Positions 19,520 through 29,700 of a stretch of 64,000 nucleotides of DNA are shown here, piece after piece. The notes beneath the pieces were generated by a model, which was not told the origin of the DNA, ran no database searches, and saw only the letters and a list, made by a program, of their open reading frames with translations. The DNA comes from Pseudothauera hydrothermalis (GTDB taxonomy: Bacteria; Pseudomonadota; Gammaproteobacteria; Burkholderiales; Rhodocyclaceae): contig NZ_CP029331.1 of assembly GCF_003345255.1 (NCBI RefSeq), positions 2,480,001-2,544,000 of the forward strand. Direction: 5' to 3'. Position numbers and translations under genes: made by a program. Positions within the stretch are counted from its first letter, which is position 1. Each line of letters opens with the position of its first letter.

Positions 19520-19727
19520 GCCGTGTCAGGCGACACCTTGAATTGCCCCCTAGTGACACGAATAACTGCCCCCTCGTTCGCAAGGCCCCCATACTTCCGG
19601 GGTGATAGGGCACACCCAAGCGACCCGCCGCGGCGTGTACCGACCTGGGACGCCGGTTGTCGGGGGAGGGGCGAACAGGCATACTCCCTCCCGTCGTGTC
19701 GGATCGATACTTTCGGGATAAGCGATC
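19520..19727. other. Non-coding gap with a possible IS21-like end remnant
   Basis: This gap between phoX and the FHA gene has GTGTC/GACAC arms at 19522-19535, then two TGCCCCCT blocks separated by 16 nt (19552-19559 and 19576-19583). A small hairpin follows (CCCC near 19591, GGGG near 19604). Repeated blocks of this sort remind me of IS21-family ends, but no transposase is left and no partner end was found. It may equally be a promoter region for the FHA gene. Confidence 0.3.
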
Positions 19728-20249
19728 GTGCTGAAGCAAAGCAAGCGCGCCAACGGTGAATGGACAGGGCCGCAGGGCACCATTCTTTTCCGCCCGGAGG
19801 ATCTGGCCGAAGTCATCGCCTCGCCGTCGGCCGATGTCGAGGGCGACGTGGACCGCGCCGCGCTGGTCGGTATCTCGCCCCCGTTCGAAAACCAACGCTT
19901 CGTGCTCAAGCGCGGCAAAACCACGATAGGCCGGCGCACAGACAACGACATCATCCTGCCTGACGACAGCGTCTCCGCCCAACATGCCTGGATCCTGCAT
20001 GAAAACGGGCACTATCGGGTCATCAACATGTTGTCGACCAATGGCACCTTCATCAACGACGCCAAGGCCCACGACCGGCCGCTGCAGGATGGCGACCGGG
20101 TACGCTTTGGTCGCGCCGAATTCGTCTTTCGCGCCGGCGCGGCACCGAGCCGCCTTCCGTCGCGCCCGGCCGGCGTGCCGACGTGGGTCTGGATTGCTGC
20201 GGCGGCGGTGCTGAGCCTGACCGCAGCGGGACTTCTCGTGCTGGGTTGA
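19728..20249 (+). CDS. FHA-domain membrane-anchored protein
   Basis: 173 aa, GTG start. Residues about 55-135 form a forkhead-associated domain: RFVLKRGKTTIGRRTDNDIILPDDSVSAQHAWI, then MLSTNGTFIND and DGDRVRFGRAEFVF, with the Gly-Arg, Ser and Asn residues that bind phosphothreonine. The C-terminus is one hydrophobic helix (VWIAAAAVLSLTAAGLLVLG). The kinase gene begins 13 nt later, so it is probably the kinase's phospho-reader or substrate. Confidence 0.92.
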   Translation: MLKQSKRANGEWTGPQGTILFRPEDLAEVIASPSADVEGDVDRAALVGISPPFENQRFVLKRGKTTIGRRTDNDIILPDDSVSAQHAWILHENGHYRVINMLSTNGTFINDAKAHDRPLQDGDRVRFGRAEFVFRAGAAPSRLPSRPAGVPTWVWIAAAAVLSLTAAGLLVLG

Positions 20250-20262
20250 GGCCGCACGCCAG

Positions 20263-21966
20263 ATGGCGATCACGCTGGGTCGCTACATCCTGCGGGGCGA
20301 ATTGGGCCGCGGCGCGATGTCGGTCATCCACCGCGGGTATGACCCCCGGATTCGCCGGATCCTGGCGATCAAGACGCTGCGCGCCGAGTACGCCGCGCAC
20401 GAGGCGCACCGCCATCGCTTTCTGACCGAGGCCCGGGCAGCCGGTACCCTCACCCACCCGGGCATCGTGACCATCTTCGATGTCGGCGTGGTCAATGGCG
20501 TGCCCTTCATCGCCATGGAGCTGCTCGACGGCCCCACCCTCGAAGCTTTCGTCGAACGACACAAACGGCTGCCGCTGCGCACCATTTTGCGCATTGCCAT
20601 GCAAATTGCAGACGCGCTCGATTACGCCCACCGCGAAGGCGTGATCCACCAGGACATCAAGCCGGAAAACATCGTCGTCACCAGCGACAGCGGCAACGTC
20701 AAACTGACCGATTTCGGCATCGCCCGCCTGCGCCACACAGCGCAAGGAACGTTGGCCGAAGAACAGACGATTGCCGGCACGCCGCATTTCATGTCGCCCG
20801 AGCAGATCCGCGGTGACGAGGTGGACGGACGCAGCGATCTGTATTCGCTGGGCGTGGTGCTGTATTGGCTGCTATCGGGCGATACGCCGTTTCGCGCCGA
20901 CAATGTGCATGAATTGCTGCGCAAAATCCTCACTGAGCCGCTACCGCCGCCGAAACCGCTGGATCCGGCCACGCCGCAGGCGCTACTCGACGTGGTGCGC
21001 ACCTTGCTGGACCGCGATCCGACCGAACGCTACCAGACTGGCGCGGAGTTGCTGGAAGATCTGCAGCGCATCGACGACGCGCTGGCCGAGCAGGAGCGCA
21101 ACTGGCAGGGGCGGCGTTTCATCTCCTTGCGCCTTAGCTGGACGGCGATCATGAGTGTGCTGGTGGCGGTGACGGTTTCCGCTGGTCTGGGCTGGGTCTA
21201 TCACCGTCAGAACGAGGCAATGACCCGCCTTGCCTACGACTATGGACTCGCCCTCACCGAAACCCTGGCGCTGGAAAGCGCCGAAGACCTGCTGTTGGAA
21301 GACCGCATCGCGCTCCAGGCGCTGGTCGATGAAATGGCGCGCAAACGCGACATTGCGCATGTCTCGATCAGCGACCGCAGTGGCCAGTTGGTGGCCAGTA
21401 GCGCAGGCAGTGCATCCGGCGCAGCCCAGGGCCCACTGTCCGAGGCACAGCGCGTGGCGCGACAGGGTCACCAGGCCATCTACTCGATCAGCGACGGCGA
21501 AGGACGCGCGTATTTTCTGTTCGATACCCCGGTGCTTTACCAGAATCATGAGTTGGGCCGGCTGCGCCTGAGCATGTCGACCGCTGCACTGCAAGCGGCC
21601 AATCGCGCAACGATGACCGCCCTGATCGCGGTGCTGCTGGCCACCCTGGCGACGGTGCTGGTGGGGGTCTACATGCTGTCGCGCCGCCTGGTGGTGCCGA
21701 TCGAAATCCTACGCCGTGCGTTGGGACAGATCACCCAGGGGCGTTTTGACAAACGTATCCGCATGCGCCGTAACGATGAGTTCGAGCGGCTGTTTTCGGC
21801 CTACAACGCCATGGCCGATTCCTTGGAGGCGCGGATGTTTTCCGCCCACTCGCATAAGCGCAATGCGGCGGCCCCCAATGTGCCGCCCGCGCCCGCCACC
21901 CGCTTGGTCGATGCCCCGCCCCCGCGCACCCGTCACCACGGCAAACCGCCGGCCCCATCGGGCTGA
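20263..21966 (+). CDS. Receptor Ser/Thr protein kinase with periplasmic sensor and C-terminal HAMP
   Basis: 567 aa. Kinase domain, residues 8-270: GELGRGAMSV (P-loop), K37 (LAIKTL), the catalytic loop VIHQDIKPENIV (129-137), DFG at 150-152, and SPE at 178-180. The usual HRD is HQD, so it is a non-RD kinase. TM1 lies at about 293-313, a periplasmic domain at about 314-450, TM2 at about 451-472 and a HAMP domain at about 472-525, then a Pro-rich tail. The output domain is N-terminal, so HAMP ends the protein instead of linking to an output. An FHA gene precedes it, and a PP2C gene is convergent nearby. Confidence 0.93.
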   Translation: MAITLGRYILRGELGRGAMSVIHRGYDPRIRRILAIKTLRAEYAAHEAHRHRFLTEARAAGTLTHPGIVTIFDVGVVNGVPFIAMELLDGPTLEAFVERHKRLPLRTILRIAMQIADALDYAHREGVIHQDIKPENIVVTSDSGNVKLTDFGIARLRHTAQGTLAEEQTIAGTPHFMSPEQIRGDEVDGRSDLYSLGVVLYWLLSGDTPFRADNVHELLRKILTEPLPPPKPLDPATPQALLDVVRTLLDRDPTERYQTGAELLEDLQRIDDALAEQERNWQGRRFISLRLSWTAIMSVLVAVTVSAGLGWVYHRQNEAMTRLAYDYGLALTETLALESAEDLLLEDRIALQALVDEMARKRDIAHVSISDRSGQLVASSAGSASGAAQGPLSEAQRVARQGHQAIYSISDGEGRAYFLFDTPVLYQNHELGRLRLSMSTAALQAANRATMTALIAVLLATLATVLVGVYMLSRRLVVPIEILRRALGQITQGRFDKRIRMRRNDEFERLFSAYNAMADSLEARMFSAHSHKRNAAAPNVPPAPATRLVDAPPPRTRHHGKPPAPSG

Positions 21967-21995
21967 GGCGTAAACCGTCCGCGCGTTCGTCAGGA

Positions 21996-22991
21996 CTACT
22001 CCAGCGCATCCAGCCTGCGACGCAACTCCAGCGCCCGGGTACGGTAGCCGCGCGCCGGCTCGAAGCCGGGATCGAGCGCCAAGGCTTTGTCCCACAACTC
22101 AATGGCTTGATCGAGTCGTTGGTTGCGAAAATGCACCACGGCTGCCTCGTGGTAGTCGCGTACCAACCGTTGGCGCAATTCCGCCCGCCGCCGCGTAGCC
22201 GGTTCCAGACCGGGGGCATCGCGCAATGCCTGTTCCAGCGCCTCGAGGGCTTCTTCCACGCGGCCGGCCTCGAGCAAGGCCAAGCCGCGCGCCTGGCGCT
22301 CGAGCGCACGGGCGCGCAAGCTCAATGCCTCCAAGCGCGCCGTTGGTGCCCCGCCGGCGGCCCGCAAACGGGCGATTCCGGCCTGTGCGACGGCGATACG
22401 CCCGGCCGCCAAGTCCTCTTCGATCGCCTGCAGTGTGACCTCCTGCAGCGGTATGGCCGCCTGCGGTTCGGCCACGCCGGCCTTGCCACTGACCGGCAGT
22501 TTGAGCACCTGCCCGGCCACTAGCGCCTTGGGCCGGGCAATACCGTTGTAACGCGCCAACGCAACAAAGCGCAAAGGGTCGCCCAGGTAGCGGGCGGCGA
22601 TGCCGCCAAGGGTGTCGCCAGGGCGGACCTCGTAAGGCTGGTGCGCGGCGCCGAGCAACTGGACAGGGTCGGTTTCCAATTGACGCAGCAAGCCCTTGGC
22701 CACCGCGCTGCGCGGATCATGCTGCAAATACGCCTGAAGCGCGCGCTGCGCGGCCTGGTATTGCCCGTTTTCCAGCATGTCGATGATGGGGCCGAGCTCG
22801 CGCACCGCGGCGCCGGACGATTCGGCGCCGGCTGGCGCGGATTGCTCGGCCATCGCCGCAGTCGGCTCGACCGTTGGCGCCGCCCCCGCCCCGGTCTCCA
22901 CACCTACGCCGGCGCAGCCGCCCACCGCGATGAGCGTGGCGGCAACAAATAGGGTCGGCACTATCGCCCAGTGCTTGTTGAACGTCATCAT
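21996..22991 (-). CDS. LysM and TPR-like lipoprotein
   Basis: 331 aa from ATG 22991. The signal ends in LIAVGGC, a lipobox. Residues about 125-175 are a LysM domain (YEVRPGDTLGGIAARYLGDPLRFVALARYNGI...GQVLKLPV), which binds peptidoglycan. The rest has helix-rich TPR-like repeats (RRLDALE at the end, RNQRLDQAIELWDKALALDPGFEPARGY). The PP2C stop overlaps its start, so the two are coupled. It could be a periplasmic partner of the kinase sensor, but that is only a neighbourhood guess. Confidence 0.85.
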   Translation of the reverse strand: MMTFNKHWAIVPTLFVAATLIAVGGCAGVGVETGAGAAPTVEPTAAMAEQSAPAGAESSGAAVRELGPIIDMLENGQYQAAQRALQAYLQHDPRSAVAKGLLRQLETDPVQLLGAAHQPYEVRPGDTLGGIAARYLGDPLRFVALARYNGIARPKALVAGQVLKLPVSGKAGVAEPQAAIPLQEVTLQAIEEDLAAGRIAVAQAGIARLRAAGGAPTARLEALSLRARALERQARGLALLEAGRVEEALEALEQALRDAPGLEPATRRRAELRQRLVRDYHEAAVVHFRNQRLDQAIELWDKALALDPGFEPARGYRTRALELRRRLDALE

Positions 22992-23821
22992 GATCGGATC
23001 GCTAACCAAACAAACGCCGCCAGCGCCAGCGCAACGGCTGCAATGAGCGGCCACAACGGCCGCCAGAAACCGTGCGAGGGACTGCCGGCCGGCTGCAAGA
23101 CCGCCACCGTGGCGTTGTCCGCGCCCGCACCGGCCCGTTCGGCCGCCACCGCGGCCCACTGGGCACAAGCCTGGTCAGGGTCTGCGGCAGCCAACAACCC
23201 GGCCATCTCGTCAGAGGACACATGCGCCCAAAAGCCGTCGGTGCACAGCACGAACCCGGTGTCGGCATCCACCCGCATCTGCCCATGGGTGAGCTGTAAC
23301 GGATCACGCCCGCCAAGTCCGCGCAGCAATTTGTGCTGGTCGGGGTGCAAAGCGGCAGCGGTTTCGTCGAGCTGCCCGCGGCGCACCCGTTGCTGGACTA
23401 TGGTGTGATCGTCGGTGCGAAATACCGGCCTGCCGGCGCGAAAGGCATAGAGCCTGCTGTCGCCGGCATGCACCCACCAGGCACGCTCGGGGCCACAGAG
23501 CAAGGCCACCACGGTCGTACCGGCAGGCTCACCGCTGTCTTCGGCGAACTGGCCGATGGCAGCATGAGCATGCTGGCATAGGGATTGCAGAAAAGCCGGC
23601 GGGTTGTCAGGCAGCCGCCTCGCATCCTGCCAGTGCGCCTCGGCGCTTTGAATCACTGCACGTGCCGCACGCGCGCCGCCGCTTCGCCCGCCCATCCCGT
23701 CGGCGACCACCAACAGATGACAGCGGGCATCGGCGCTGACGAAGCAGGCCGCGCAGTCTTGCTGTTCGGCACGACTGCCGATATGACTGCCCTGCCCTGT
23801 CCGCGCTGCCATCCGCCTCAT
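22988..23821 (-). CDS. PP2C-family protein phosphatase
   Basis: 277 aa from ATG 23821. PP2C motifs are present in order: QQDCAA with D22, VVADGMGGRSGG with D41, AGTTVVALL, HAGDSRLYAFR, LCTDGFW and DNATVAVL, covering the metal-binding Asp residues. A C-terminal hydrophobic helix (WPLIAAVALALAAFVWLAI) anchors it in the membrane. It should remove phosphate from Ser/Thr residues and counter the neighbouring kinase. It overlaps the lipoprotein gene by 4 nt. Confidence 0.93.
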   Translation of the reverse strand: MRRMAARTGQGSHIGSRAEQQDCAACFVSADARCHLLVVADGMGGRSGGARAARAVIQSAEAHWQDARRLPDNPPAFLQSLCQHAHAAIGQFAEDSGEPAGTTVVALLCGPERAWWVHAGDSRLYAFRAGRPVFRTDDHTIVQQRVRRGQLDETAAALHPDQHKLLRGLGGRDPLQLTHGQMRVDADTGFVLCTDGFWAHVSSDEMAGLLAAADPDQACAQWAAVAAERAGAGADNATVAVLQPAGSPSHGFWRPLWPLIAAVALALAAFVWLAIRS

Positions 23822-23862
23822 CCGCCCTCCGACCGGCCGGCACCTGCGAGCAATGCCGACAA

Positions 23863-25101
23863 CTAGCTGCGGTAATCGGCGTTGATTTTGACGTAGTCGT
23901 AGGAAAAATCGCAGGTCCACACGGTGGCGGCCGCCTGCCCGCGAGCAAGGTCGATACGTACTGTGAGCTCCGATTGCGCCATGATGCGCGCGCCGGCTTC
24001 CTCCCTGTAGCTCGCTGCGCGCCCGCCGTGTTCGGCGACCAGCACGCTCTCGTCCGGGTTGCCCAGCCACACCTTCAGGCGGCTCACATCCAGGTCGTCG
24101 ATGCCGGCGTAGCCAATGGCCGCCAAGATGCGCCCGAGGTTGGGGTCGGAGGCGAAGAAAGCGGTCTTGACCAGCGGCGAATGCGCCACCGCATAGGCCA
24201 CCTTGCGGCATTCTTCGCGGTCGGTGCCGCCTTGCACGACGATGCTCATGAACTTGGTGGCACCCTCGCCGTCGCGCACGATGGCCTGTGCCAGCCGTAC
24301 CGCGACATCGATCACCGCCTCGCGCAGCGCCGCCCAGTCGGCTCCGACCGGTTCGGCGATCTCGGCATGGCCGGCCTTGCCGGTGGCGATCAGGATGAAG
24401 GAGTCGTTGGTCGAGGTGTCGCCGTCCACGGTGATGCTGTTGAACGACAAATCGGCCGCCTCACGCACCAGAGCGTTGAGCAGATCCTGTGACAGCGCGG
24501 CGTCGCAGGCCACAAAACCCAGCATGGTCGCCATGTTGGGCTTGATCATGCCGGCGCCCTTGCCGATGCCGGTAATGGTGACGGTTTTACCGCCCACTTC
24601 GACGGTGCGCGACACCGCCTTGGCCACCGTATCGGTGGTCATGATCGCGTGCGCGGCGTCGAACCAGCCATCGCCGCGCAGATTGGCCTGCGCGGCCGGC
24701 AGTGCAGCGATCAGGCGCTCGACCGGCAGCGGCTCCAGAATCACCCCGGTGGAAAAAGGCAGCACCTGTTGCGCGCCGACGCCGAGCAGCCGGCCGACCG
24801 CAGCGCAGGTTTGCAGCGCATCGACCACGCCCTGCTCGCCGGTGCCGGCATTGGCCACGCCGGTGTTGATCACCAGCGCACGGATGTCGCCTTCGGCAAG
24901 GTGCTCCCGGCAGACCTGCACCGGTGCGGCACAAAAGCGGTTGCGGGTAAACACCCCGGCCACGCGGCTGCCGGGGGCCAGTTCGATCAAGGTCAGATCA
25001 CGGCGGTTGGCTTTACGGATGCCGGCTTCGGCAACGCCGAGGCGTACGCCGGTAACCGGGCGCAGGTCGGCGGGATTCGGGGTGGAGAGATTAACGGCCA
25101 T
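23863..25101 (-). CDS. argJ: ArgJ, bifunctional glutamate N-acetyltransferase/amino-acid acetyltransferase
   Basis: 412 aa. The enzyme is cleaved by itself before the Thr of [15 protein letters not shown], which becomes the nucleophile; this motif is intact. [18 protein letters not shown] and [13 protein letters not shown] are further signatures. It recycles the acetyl group from N-acetylornithine to glutamate in arginine synthesis. With argH at 6.3 kb this gives two arginine genes in the window, but they are far apart. It lies downstream of secA, 34 nt away. Confidence 0.97.
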   Translation of the reverse strand: MAVNLSTPNPADLRPVTGVRLGVAEAGIRKANRRDLTLIELAPGSRVAGVFTRNRFCAAPVQVCREHLAEGDIRALVINTGVANAGTGEQGVVDALQTCAAVGRLLGVGAQQVLPFSTGVILEPLPVERLIAALPAAQANLRGDGWFDAAHAIMTTDTVAKAVSRTVEVGGKTVTITGIGKGAGMIKPNMATMLGFVACDAALSQDLLNALVREAADLSFNSITVDGDTSTNDSFILIATGKAGHAEIAEPVGADWAALREAVIDVAVRLAQAIVRDGEGATKFMSIVVQGGTDREECRKVAYAVAHSPLVKTAFFASDPNLGRILAAIGYAGIDDLDVSRLKVWLGNPDESVLVAEHGGRAASYREEAGARIMAQSELTVRIDLARGQAAATVWTCDFSYDYVKINADYRS

Positions 25102-25135
25102 GATGGACTCCTGTTCGACAGGCGGAGCGGGTCGC

Positions 25136-27859
25136 TCAGCTCAGCTTGCCGTGGCAATGCTTGTATTTCTTGCCCGACCCGCAGGGGCAGGGGTCGTTGC
25201 GCCCGACCTTGGGTCCAGCCACCGCCGGCTGACGGGCGCTGGCGGCCGAGGCACCGGTGCCGAGCGCCTCGTCATAGTCGGCATGGTGATACTGCACATT
25301 TTCCACTTCGGGCGGTGTCTCGGCTTGCTCGAGTTGGGATTCGGTGCGCACCTGCACGCTGAGCAGCAGCTTGGTGACTTCGGTGCGCACGGTGTCGAGC
25401 AGGTTTTCAAACAGTTCGAAGGCTTCGCGCTTGTATTCCTGTTTGGGGTTCTTCTGCGCGTAGCCGCGCAGGTGGATGCCTTGGCGCAAGTGGTCGAGCG
25501 CGGCCAAGTGCTCGCGCCAGTGGGCATCCAGGCTTTGCAGCATCACGTTGCGCTCGAACTGGCGCCAGGCCGCCGGATCGACCATCGCCACCTTGGCGGC
25601 ATAGGCGTTCTCGGCCGCATCCAGAATGCGCTTGAGGATGGCTTCGTCGTCCAGTTCGGGCTCGGCCTTGAGCCACTCGCCCACTGGCAGCTTGAGCAGA
25701 AAATCCGCTGCCAACGCCTGTTCCAGGCCGGCGATGTCCCATTGGTCCTCCACGCTGTCAGCAGGCACATGGCGGCGGAAAGTATCCAGCAACACGCCTT
25801 GGCGCATCGCCGCAATGGTGTCGGAAATGTCTTCGCTTTCCAAAAGCTCGTTGCGCTGCTGGTAAATCACCTTGCGCTGGTCGTTGGCCACATCGTCGTA
25901 TTCGAGCAACTGCTTGCGGATGTCGAAGTTGCGCTGCTCCACTTTGCGCTGCGCCGATTCCAGCGAACGGGTCACCATGGCGTGCTCGATGGCCTCGCCC
26001 TCGGGCATCTTCAGGCGGACCATGATGGCGTTGAGCCGGTCGCCGGCAAAGATCTTCATCAGCGGATCTTCCAGCGACAGATAAAAACGGCTGGAACCCG
26101 GGTCGCCCTGACGCCCGGAACGCCCCCGCAGCTGATTGTCGATACGGCGGGATTCATGCCGCTCGGTACCGATGATGTGTAGCCCCCCGGCGGCCACTAC
26201 CTGGTCGTGCAAGCGCTGCCATTGCTCGCGCAGCGCTGCAATCTTGGCTTCTTTTTCCTCAGGGCTGAGCGCGGCGTCGGCCCGCACTGCGGCCACTTGT
26301 TTGTCGATGTTGCCGCCGAGCACGATGTCGGTACCGCGGCCAGCCATGTTGGTGGCAATGGTCACCACCCCAGGCCGCCCGGCCTCGGCGACGATTTGCG
26401 CCTCGCGCTCATGATGTTTGGCGTTGAGCACCTGGTGGTCGATTTTTTCCTTTTTCAGCAGCGCGGACAGGAACTCGTTGGTTTCGATCGAGGTGGTGCC
26501 GACCAGCACCGGCTGCCCGCGTTGCACACAATCGCGGATGTCGTCGATCACCGCCTTCCACTTTTCAGCGGCAGTGCGATAGACCTTGTCGTTTTCATCG
26601 CGGCGGATCATCGGCCGGTTGGTCGGGATGACCACGGTCTCCAAGCCGTAAATGGCGTGAAACTCGAAGGCTTCGGTGTCGGCCGTGCCGGTCATGCCGG
26701 CGAGCTTGCCGTACATGCGGAAGTAGTTTTGGAAGGTGATCGAGGCGAGCGTCTGGTTTTCGGCCTGAATCTTCACCCCCTCCTTGGCTTCCACGGCCTG
26801 ATGCAGACCATCGGACCAGCGCCGGCCAACCATCAGGCGGCCGGTGAACTCGTCTACGATGATCACCTCGCCGTTTTGCACCACATAGTGCTGATCCTTG
26901 TGATAGAGCGCATGGGCGCGCAGCGCGGCGTAAAGATGATGCACCAGCAGGATATTGGCCGGTTCGTACAACCCGGCCCCCTCGCTCAGCAGGCCCATGC
27001 GCACCAGCAATTGCTCGGCGGTCTCGTGCCCTTGTTCGGTGAGCAGCACCTGGTTGGATTTGAGATCTACCGTATAGTCGCCCGGCACGGTGACGTTGTC
27101 CCCCTCGCCTTCTTGCTTTTTGAGCAAGGGTGCGACCTGGTTCATCTTGAGGTAGAGCTCGGTATGGTCTTCGGCCTGGCCGGAGATGATCAACGGGGTG
27201 CGGGCCTCGTCGATCAGAATCGAGTCCACCTCGTCCACGATGGCAAAAGCCAAGCCGCGCTGCACCCGGTCATCCTTCGAATACACCATGTTGTCGCGCA
27301 GGTAATCGAAGCCGAACTCGTTGTTGGTGCCATAGGTGATGTCGGCCCGGTAAGCCGCCTGTTTTTCGGCATGCGGCATACGCGACAGATTGCAACCGGT
27401 GCTCATGCCCAGAAAGCCGAAGATACGCCCCATTTGCTCGGCGTCACGGCTGGCCAGATAGTCGTTGACCGTCACGATGTGCACCCCCTTGCCGGTGAGC
27501 GCGTTCAAATACGCCGGCAAGGTAGCCACCAGGGTTTTGCCTTCACCGGTGCGCATTTCGGCAATTTTGCCGTGGTGCAACACCATGCCGCCGATGAGCT
27601 GGACATCGAAGTGGCGCATCTCCAGCACCCGCTTGCTGGCTTCGCGTACCACTGCGAAGGCTTCGGGCAGCAGATCGTCCAGGGTCTCCCCGTCGGCCAG
27701 GCGACGACGGAACACATCGGTCTTGCCGCGCAAGGCTTCATCCGATAAGGCGGCAATCTCCGGCTCCAAAGCGTTGATGCGGGCGACGGTCTGCTGATAC
27801 TGTCGAATCAGGCGGTCATTGCGACTGCCGAAAATTTTCTTGAGAAAGCCGGAGATCAT
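25136..27859 (-). CDS. secA: SecA, preprotein translocase ATPase
   Basis: 907 aa from ATG 27859 ([16 protein letters not shown]); an upstream start is not supported. The Walker A motif is [17 protein letters not shown], Walker B is [20 protein letters not shown], and the nucleotide-binding [14 protein letters not shown] and [21 protein letters not shown] are all intact. The C-terminal zinc-binding tail [17 protein letters not shown] binds SecB and lipids. It drives protein export through SecYEG. It is divergent from the DciA-like gene. Confidence 0.98.
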   Translation of the reverse strand: MISGFLKKIFGSRNDRLIRQYQQTVARINALEPEIAALSDEALRGKTDVFRRRLADGETLDDLLPEAFAVVREASKRVLEMRHFDVQLIGGMVLHHGKIAEMRTGEGKTLVATLPAYLNALTGKGVHIVTVNDYLASRDAEQMGRIFGFLGMSTGCNLSRMPHAEKQAAYRADITYGTNNEFGFDYLRDNMVYSKDDRVQRGLAFAIVDEVDSILIDEARTPLIISGQAEDHTELYLKMNQVAPLLKKQEGEGDNVTVPGDYTVDLKSNQVLLTEQGHETAEQLLVRMGLLSEGAGLYEPANILLVHHLYAALRAHALYHKDQHYVVQNGEVIIVDEFTGRLMVGRRWSDGLHQAVEAKEGVKIQAENQTLASITFQNYFRMYGKLAGMTGTADTEAFEFHAIYGLETVVIPTNRPMIRRDENDKVYRTAAEKWKAVIDDIRDCVQRGQPVLVGTTSIETNEFLSALLKKEKIDHQVLNAKHHEREAQIVAEAGRPGVVTIATNMAGRGTDIVLGGNIDKQVAAVRADAALSPEEKEAKIAALREQWQRLHDQVVAAGGLHIIGTERHESRRIDNQLRGRSGRQGDPGSSRFYLSLEDPLMKIFAGDRLNAIMVRLKMPEGEAIEHAMVTRSLESAQRKVEQRNFDIRKQLLEYDDVANDQRKVIYQQRNELLESEDISDTIAAMRQGVLLDTFRRHVPADSVEDQWDIAGLEQALAADFLLKLPVGEWLKAEPELDDEAILKRILDAAENAYAAKVAMVDPAAWRQFERNVMLQSLDAHWREHLAALDHLRQGIHLRGYAQKNPKQEYKREAFELFENLLDTVRTEVTKLLLSVQVRTESQLEQAETPPEVENVQYHHADYDEALGTGASAASARQPAVAGPKVGRNDPCPCGSGKKYKHCHGKLS

Positions 27860-27985
27860 GGGTCCTGTCGCGTGAATTCGGCAAAGGCGCAAGTCTATCA
27901 CGCGGCCATTGCGCACTCTAAGCCTTGCGCTTGCCGCACCGCGGACAGCCGCCTACCATCGCATGCCAGTGCCCGAGGCTCACGC

Positions 27986-28414
27986 ATGACCCAATCGATC
28001 CAACGTTATCTTGGCGCTGCCGACCCCCTTGCCCGCCTAAAGGAGCACGCCGCCCGCCTGCGCCGGCTGCAAGCCGATTTGCAGCGCTGTCTGCCGCCGT
28101 TGCTGGCCGCTTCGTGTAGCGTGGCCAACCTCAAAGACGACACGCTGGTGATTTTTGCGCAAAGCACCGCGGTAGCGGTCAAGCTCAAACAAATGGCCCC
28201 CAGCTTGGTGCAACACTTACGCGAACAAGGCCACCCATTGACCGATGTTCACGTCAAGGTGGCGATACGGCAACCCAGGCCAACACGCCCGCCACCCATC
28301 GAGCGCCGTATTTCCGCGCAGGGCAAGCAATGTCTGACCGCATTCGCCGCCACGCTGCCGGCCGACTCCCCATTGCGGGAAGCGCTGGAACGCCTGGCGC
28401 GGTGCAGCCGCTGA
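27986..28414 (+). CDS. dciA: DUF721/DciA-family protein (likely replicative helicase loader)
   Basis: 142 aa from ATG 27986. The DUF721 core is seen in LLAASCSVANLKDDTLVIFAQSTAVAVKLKQMAPSLVQHLR. DciA is the ancestral loader of DnaB in bacteria without DnaC/DnaI, and a gene of this family beside lpxC and secA is common in Beta- and Gammaproteobacteria. It is divergent from secA and converges on the small membrane-protein gene. The family match is good; the loading role is taken from relatives. Confidence 0.82.
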   Translation: MTQSIQRYLGAADPLARLKEHAARLRRLQADLQRCLPPLLAASCSVANLKDDTLVIFAQSTAVAVKLKQMAPSLVQHLREQGHPLTDVHVKVAIRQPRPTRPPPIERRISAQGKQCLTAFAATLPADSPLREALERLARCSR

Positions 28415-28435
28415 GGCCGCCGGCGGCGCGCGGCA

Positions 28436-28621
28436 TCAAGCTGAGAAGAAGATCCTTTCGAGGGCGAACAGCACCAACACCGCTATGACTGCCACCAGCG
28501 TGCCGCGGGTGAGCTTCCACGCCCACACGCGACAGCGCGGATGACCGGTCAGTAGCCAAGCGAGCAACGAGCAACCGATGGCCGTGGCCGCCAGCAGCAC
28601 CAGAATCCGCACGATCATCAT
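28436..28621 (-). CDS. Small two-helix membrane protein
   Basis: 61 aa, unknown. Two hydrophobic segments (ILVLLAATAIGCSLLAWLLTG and GTLVAVIAVLVLFALERIFF) are separated by a short basic loop (HPRCRVWAWKLTR). It starts 13 nt after lpxC on the same strand and is probably co-transcribed. The ATG at 28621 or 28618 may be used. No function can be given. Confidence 0.7.
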   Translation of the reverse strand: MMIVRILVLLAATAIGCSLLAWLLTGHPRCRVWAWKLTRGTLVAVIAVLVLFALERIFFSA

Positions 28622-28634
28622 GGAGCGGACGGCC

Positions 28635-29552
28635 TCAGCTCATGGCAAGCTCGAACTGACGGCTCACTGCGCGCGGTGCCGTATCGGCCCGTTCGAAGGT
28701 AACGATGTCCCAGGCACTGCGGTCTTCCAGCAGCACCCGCAGGATCTGGTTGTTGAGCGCATGGCCGGCCTTGTGCGCGGAATAAGCGGCCAGCAAGGGA
28801 TGACCGCACAGATACAGGTCGCCGATTGCATCGAGCACCTTGTGCTTGACGAACTCGTCCGCATAGCGCAGCCCTTCGGCATTGAGCACGCGGTACTCAT
28901 CCATGACGATGGCGTTATCCAGGCTGCCGCCCAGCGCCAACCCCTGCGCACGCATGAATTCCACGTCCTGCATGAAACCGAATGTACGCGCACGGGCCAC
29001 ATCGCGCACATAAGAGTGTTCGGCAAAGTCCACCGTCACGTCGGTGGCAGTGCGATCGATAGCCGGATGATTGAAAAGGATGGAAAAACTCAGCCGGAAA
29101 CCGTCATATGGCGCCAAACGTACCCATTTGTCGCCCTCACGGTACTCCACCGCGCGCCTGACGCGCAAAAAGCGTTTGGGCGCCTTTTGCTCCTCGATAC
29201 CGGCCGATTGCAGCAGGTACACAAAGGGGGCTGAGCTGCCATCGAAAATCGGAATTTCCGGGGCATCGATTTCCACATGCAGGTTGTCGATACCCAGGCC
29301 GGAGAGCGCCGACATCAAATGCTCGACCGTCCCGACCTTGTGCCCGTCGCGCTCCAAGCCGGAGCACATGCGGGTATCGCACACCGCATACGGGTCGGCG
29401 GGCAAAGCGAGCGGCGGATCGAGATCGACGCGATGAAAGACGATACCGGTATCCGGCGCCGCCGGGCGCAGGCGGAGATTGACCTTGCGCCCGCCATGCA
29501 AACCGACACCGGTGGCATGGACAATCGACTTGAGGGTGCGCTGCCTGATCAT
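28635..29552 (-). CDS. lpxC: LpxC, UDP-3-O-acyl-N-acetylglucosamine deacetylase
   Basis: 305 aa from ATG 29552 ([21 protein letters not shown]). Zinc ligands are in TVEHLMSAL and in [14 protein letters not shown] (His and Asp); the catalytic [12 protein letters not shown] is present. It carries out the committed step of lipid A synthesis and shows the host has an LPS outer membrane. It follows ftsZ after 148 nt, the standard order. In E. coli LpxC is degraded by FtsH through its C-terminal tail; here that tail is [12 protein letters not shown]. Confidence 0.97.
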   Translation of the reverse strand: MIRQRTLKSIVHATGVGLHGGRKVNLRLRPAAPDTGIVFHRVDLDPPLALPADPYAVCDTRMCSGLERDGHKVGTVEHLMSALSGLGIDNLHVEIDAPEIPIFDGSSAPFVYLLQSAGIEEQKAPKRFLRVRRAVEYREGDKWVRLAPYDGFRLSFSILFNHPAIDRTATDVTVDFAEHSYVRDVARARTFGFMQDVEFMRAQGLALGGSLDNAIVMDEYRVLNAEGLRYADEFVKHKVLDAIGDLYLCGHPLLAAYSAHKAGHALNNQILRVLLEDRSAWDIVTFERADTAPRAVSRQFELAMS

Positions 29553-29700
29553 GACCGTTTTCCTGGTGGGGTCCGGCATCTTATCACGAAGCGCACAGCG
29601 GGCCGGACAGCGGTCCGCGGCAGGCGTTGCGGCACGGATCGGGAGGCGAAGACCCTTGCCGCAGCGCCCACCACAGCCGCAGCTGGCGCCCGCCGGGCCC

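Noticed and set aside
26207-27748. Plus-strand frame of 513 codons
   Set aside because: Antisense to secA; GC-rich third positions keep the opposite frame open.
29566-29620. GTCCGGC/GCCGGAC pair after ftsZ as a terminator
   Set aside because: The loop is about 20 nt and no T run follows.
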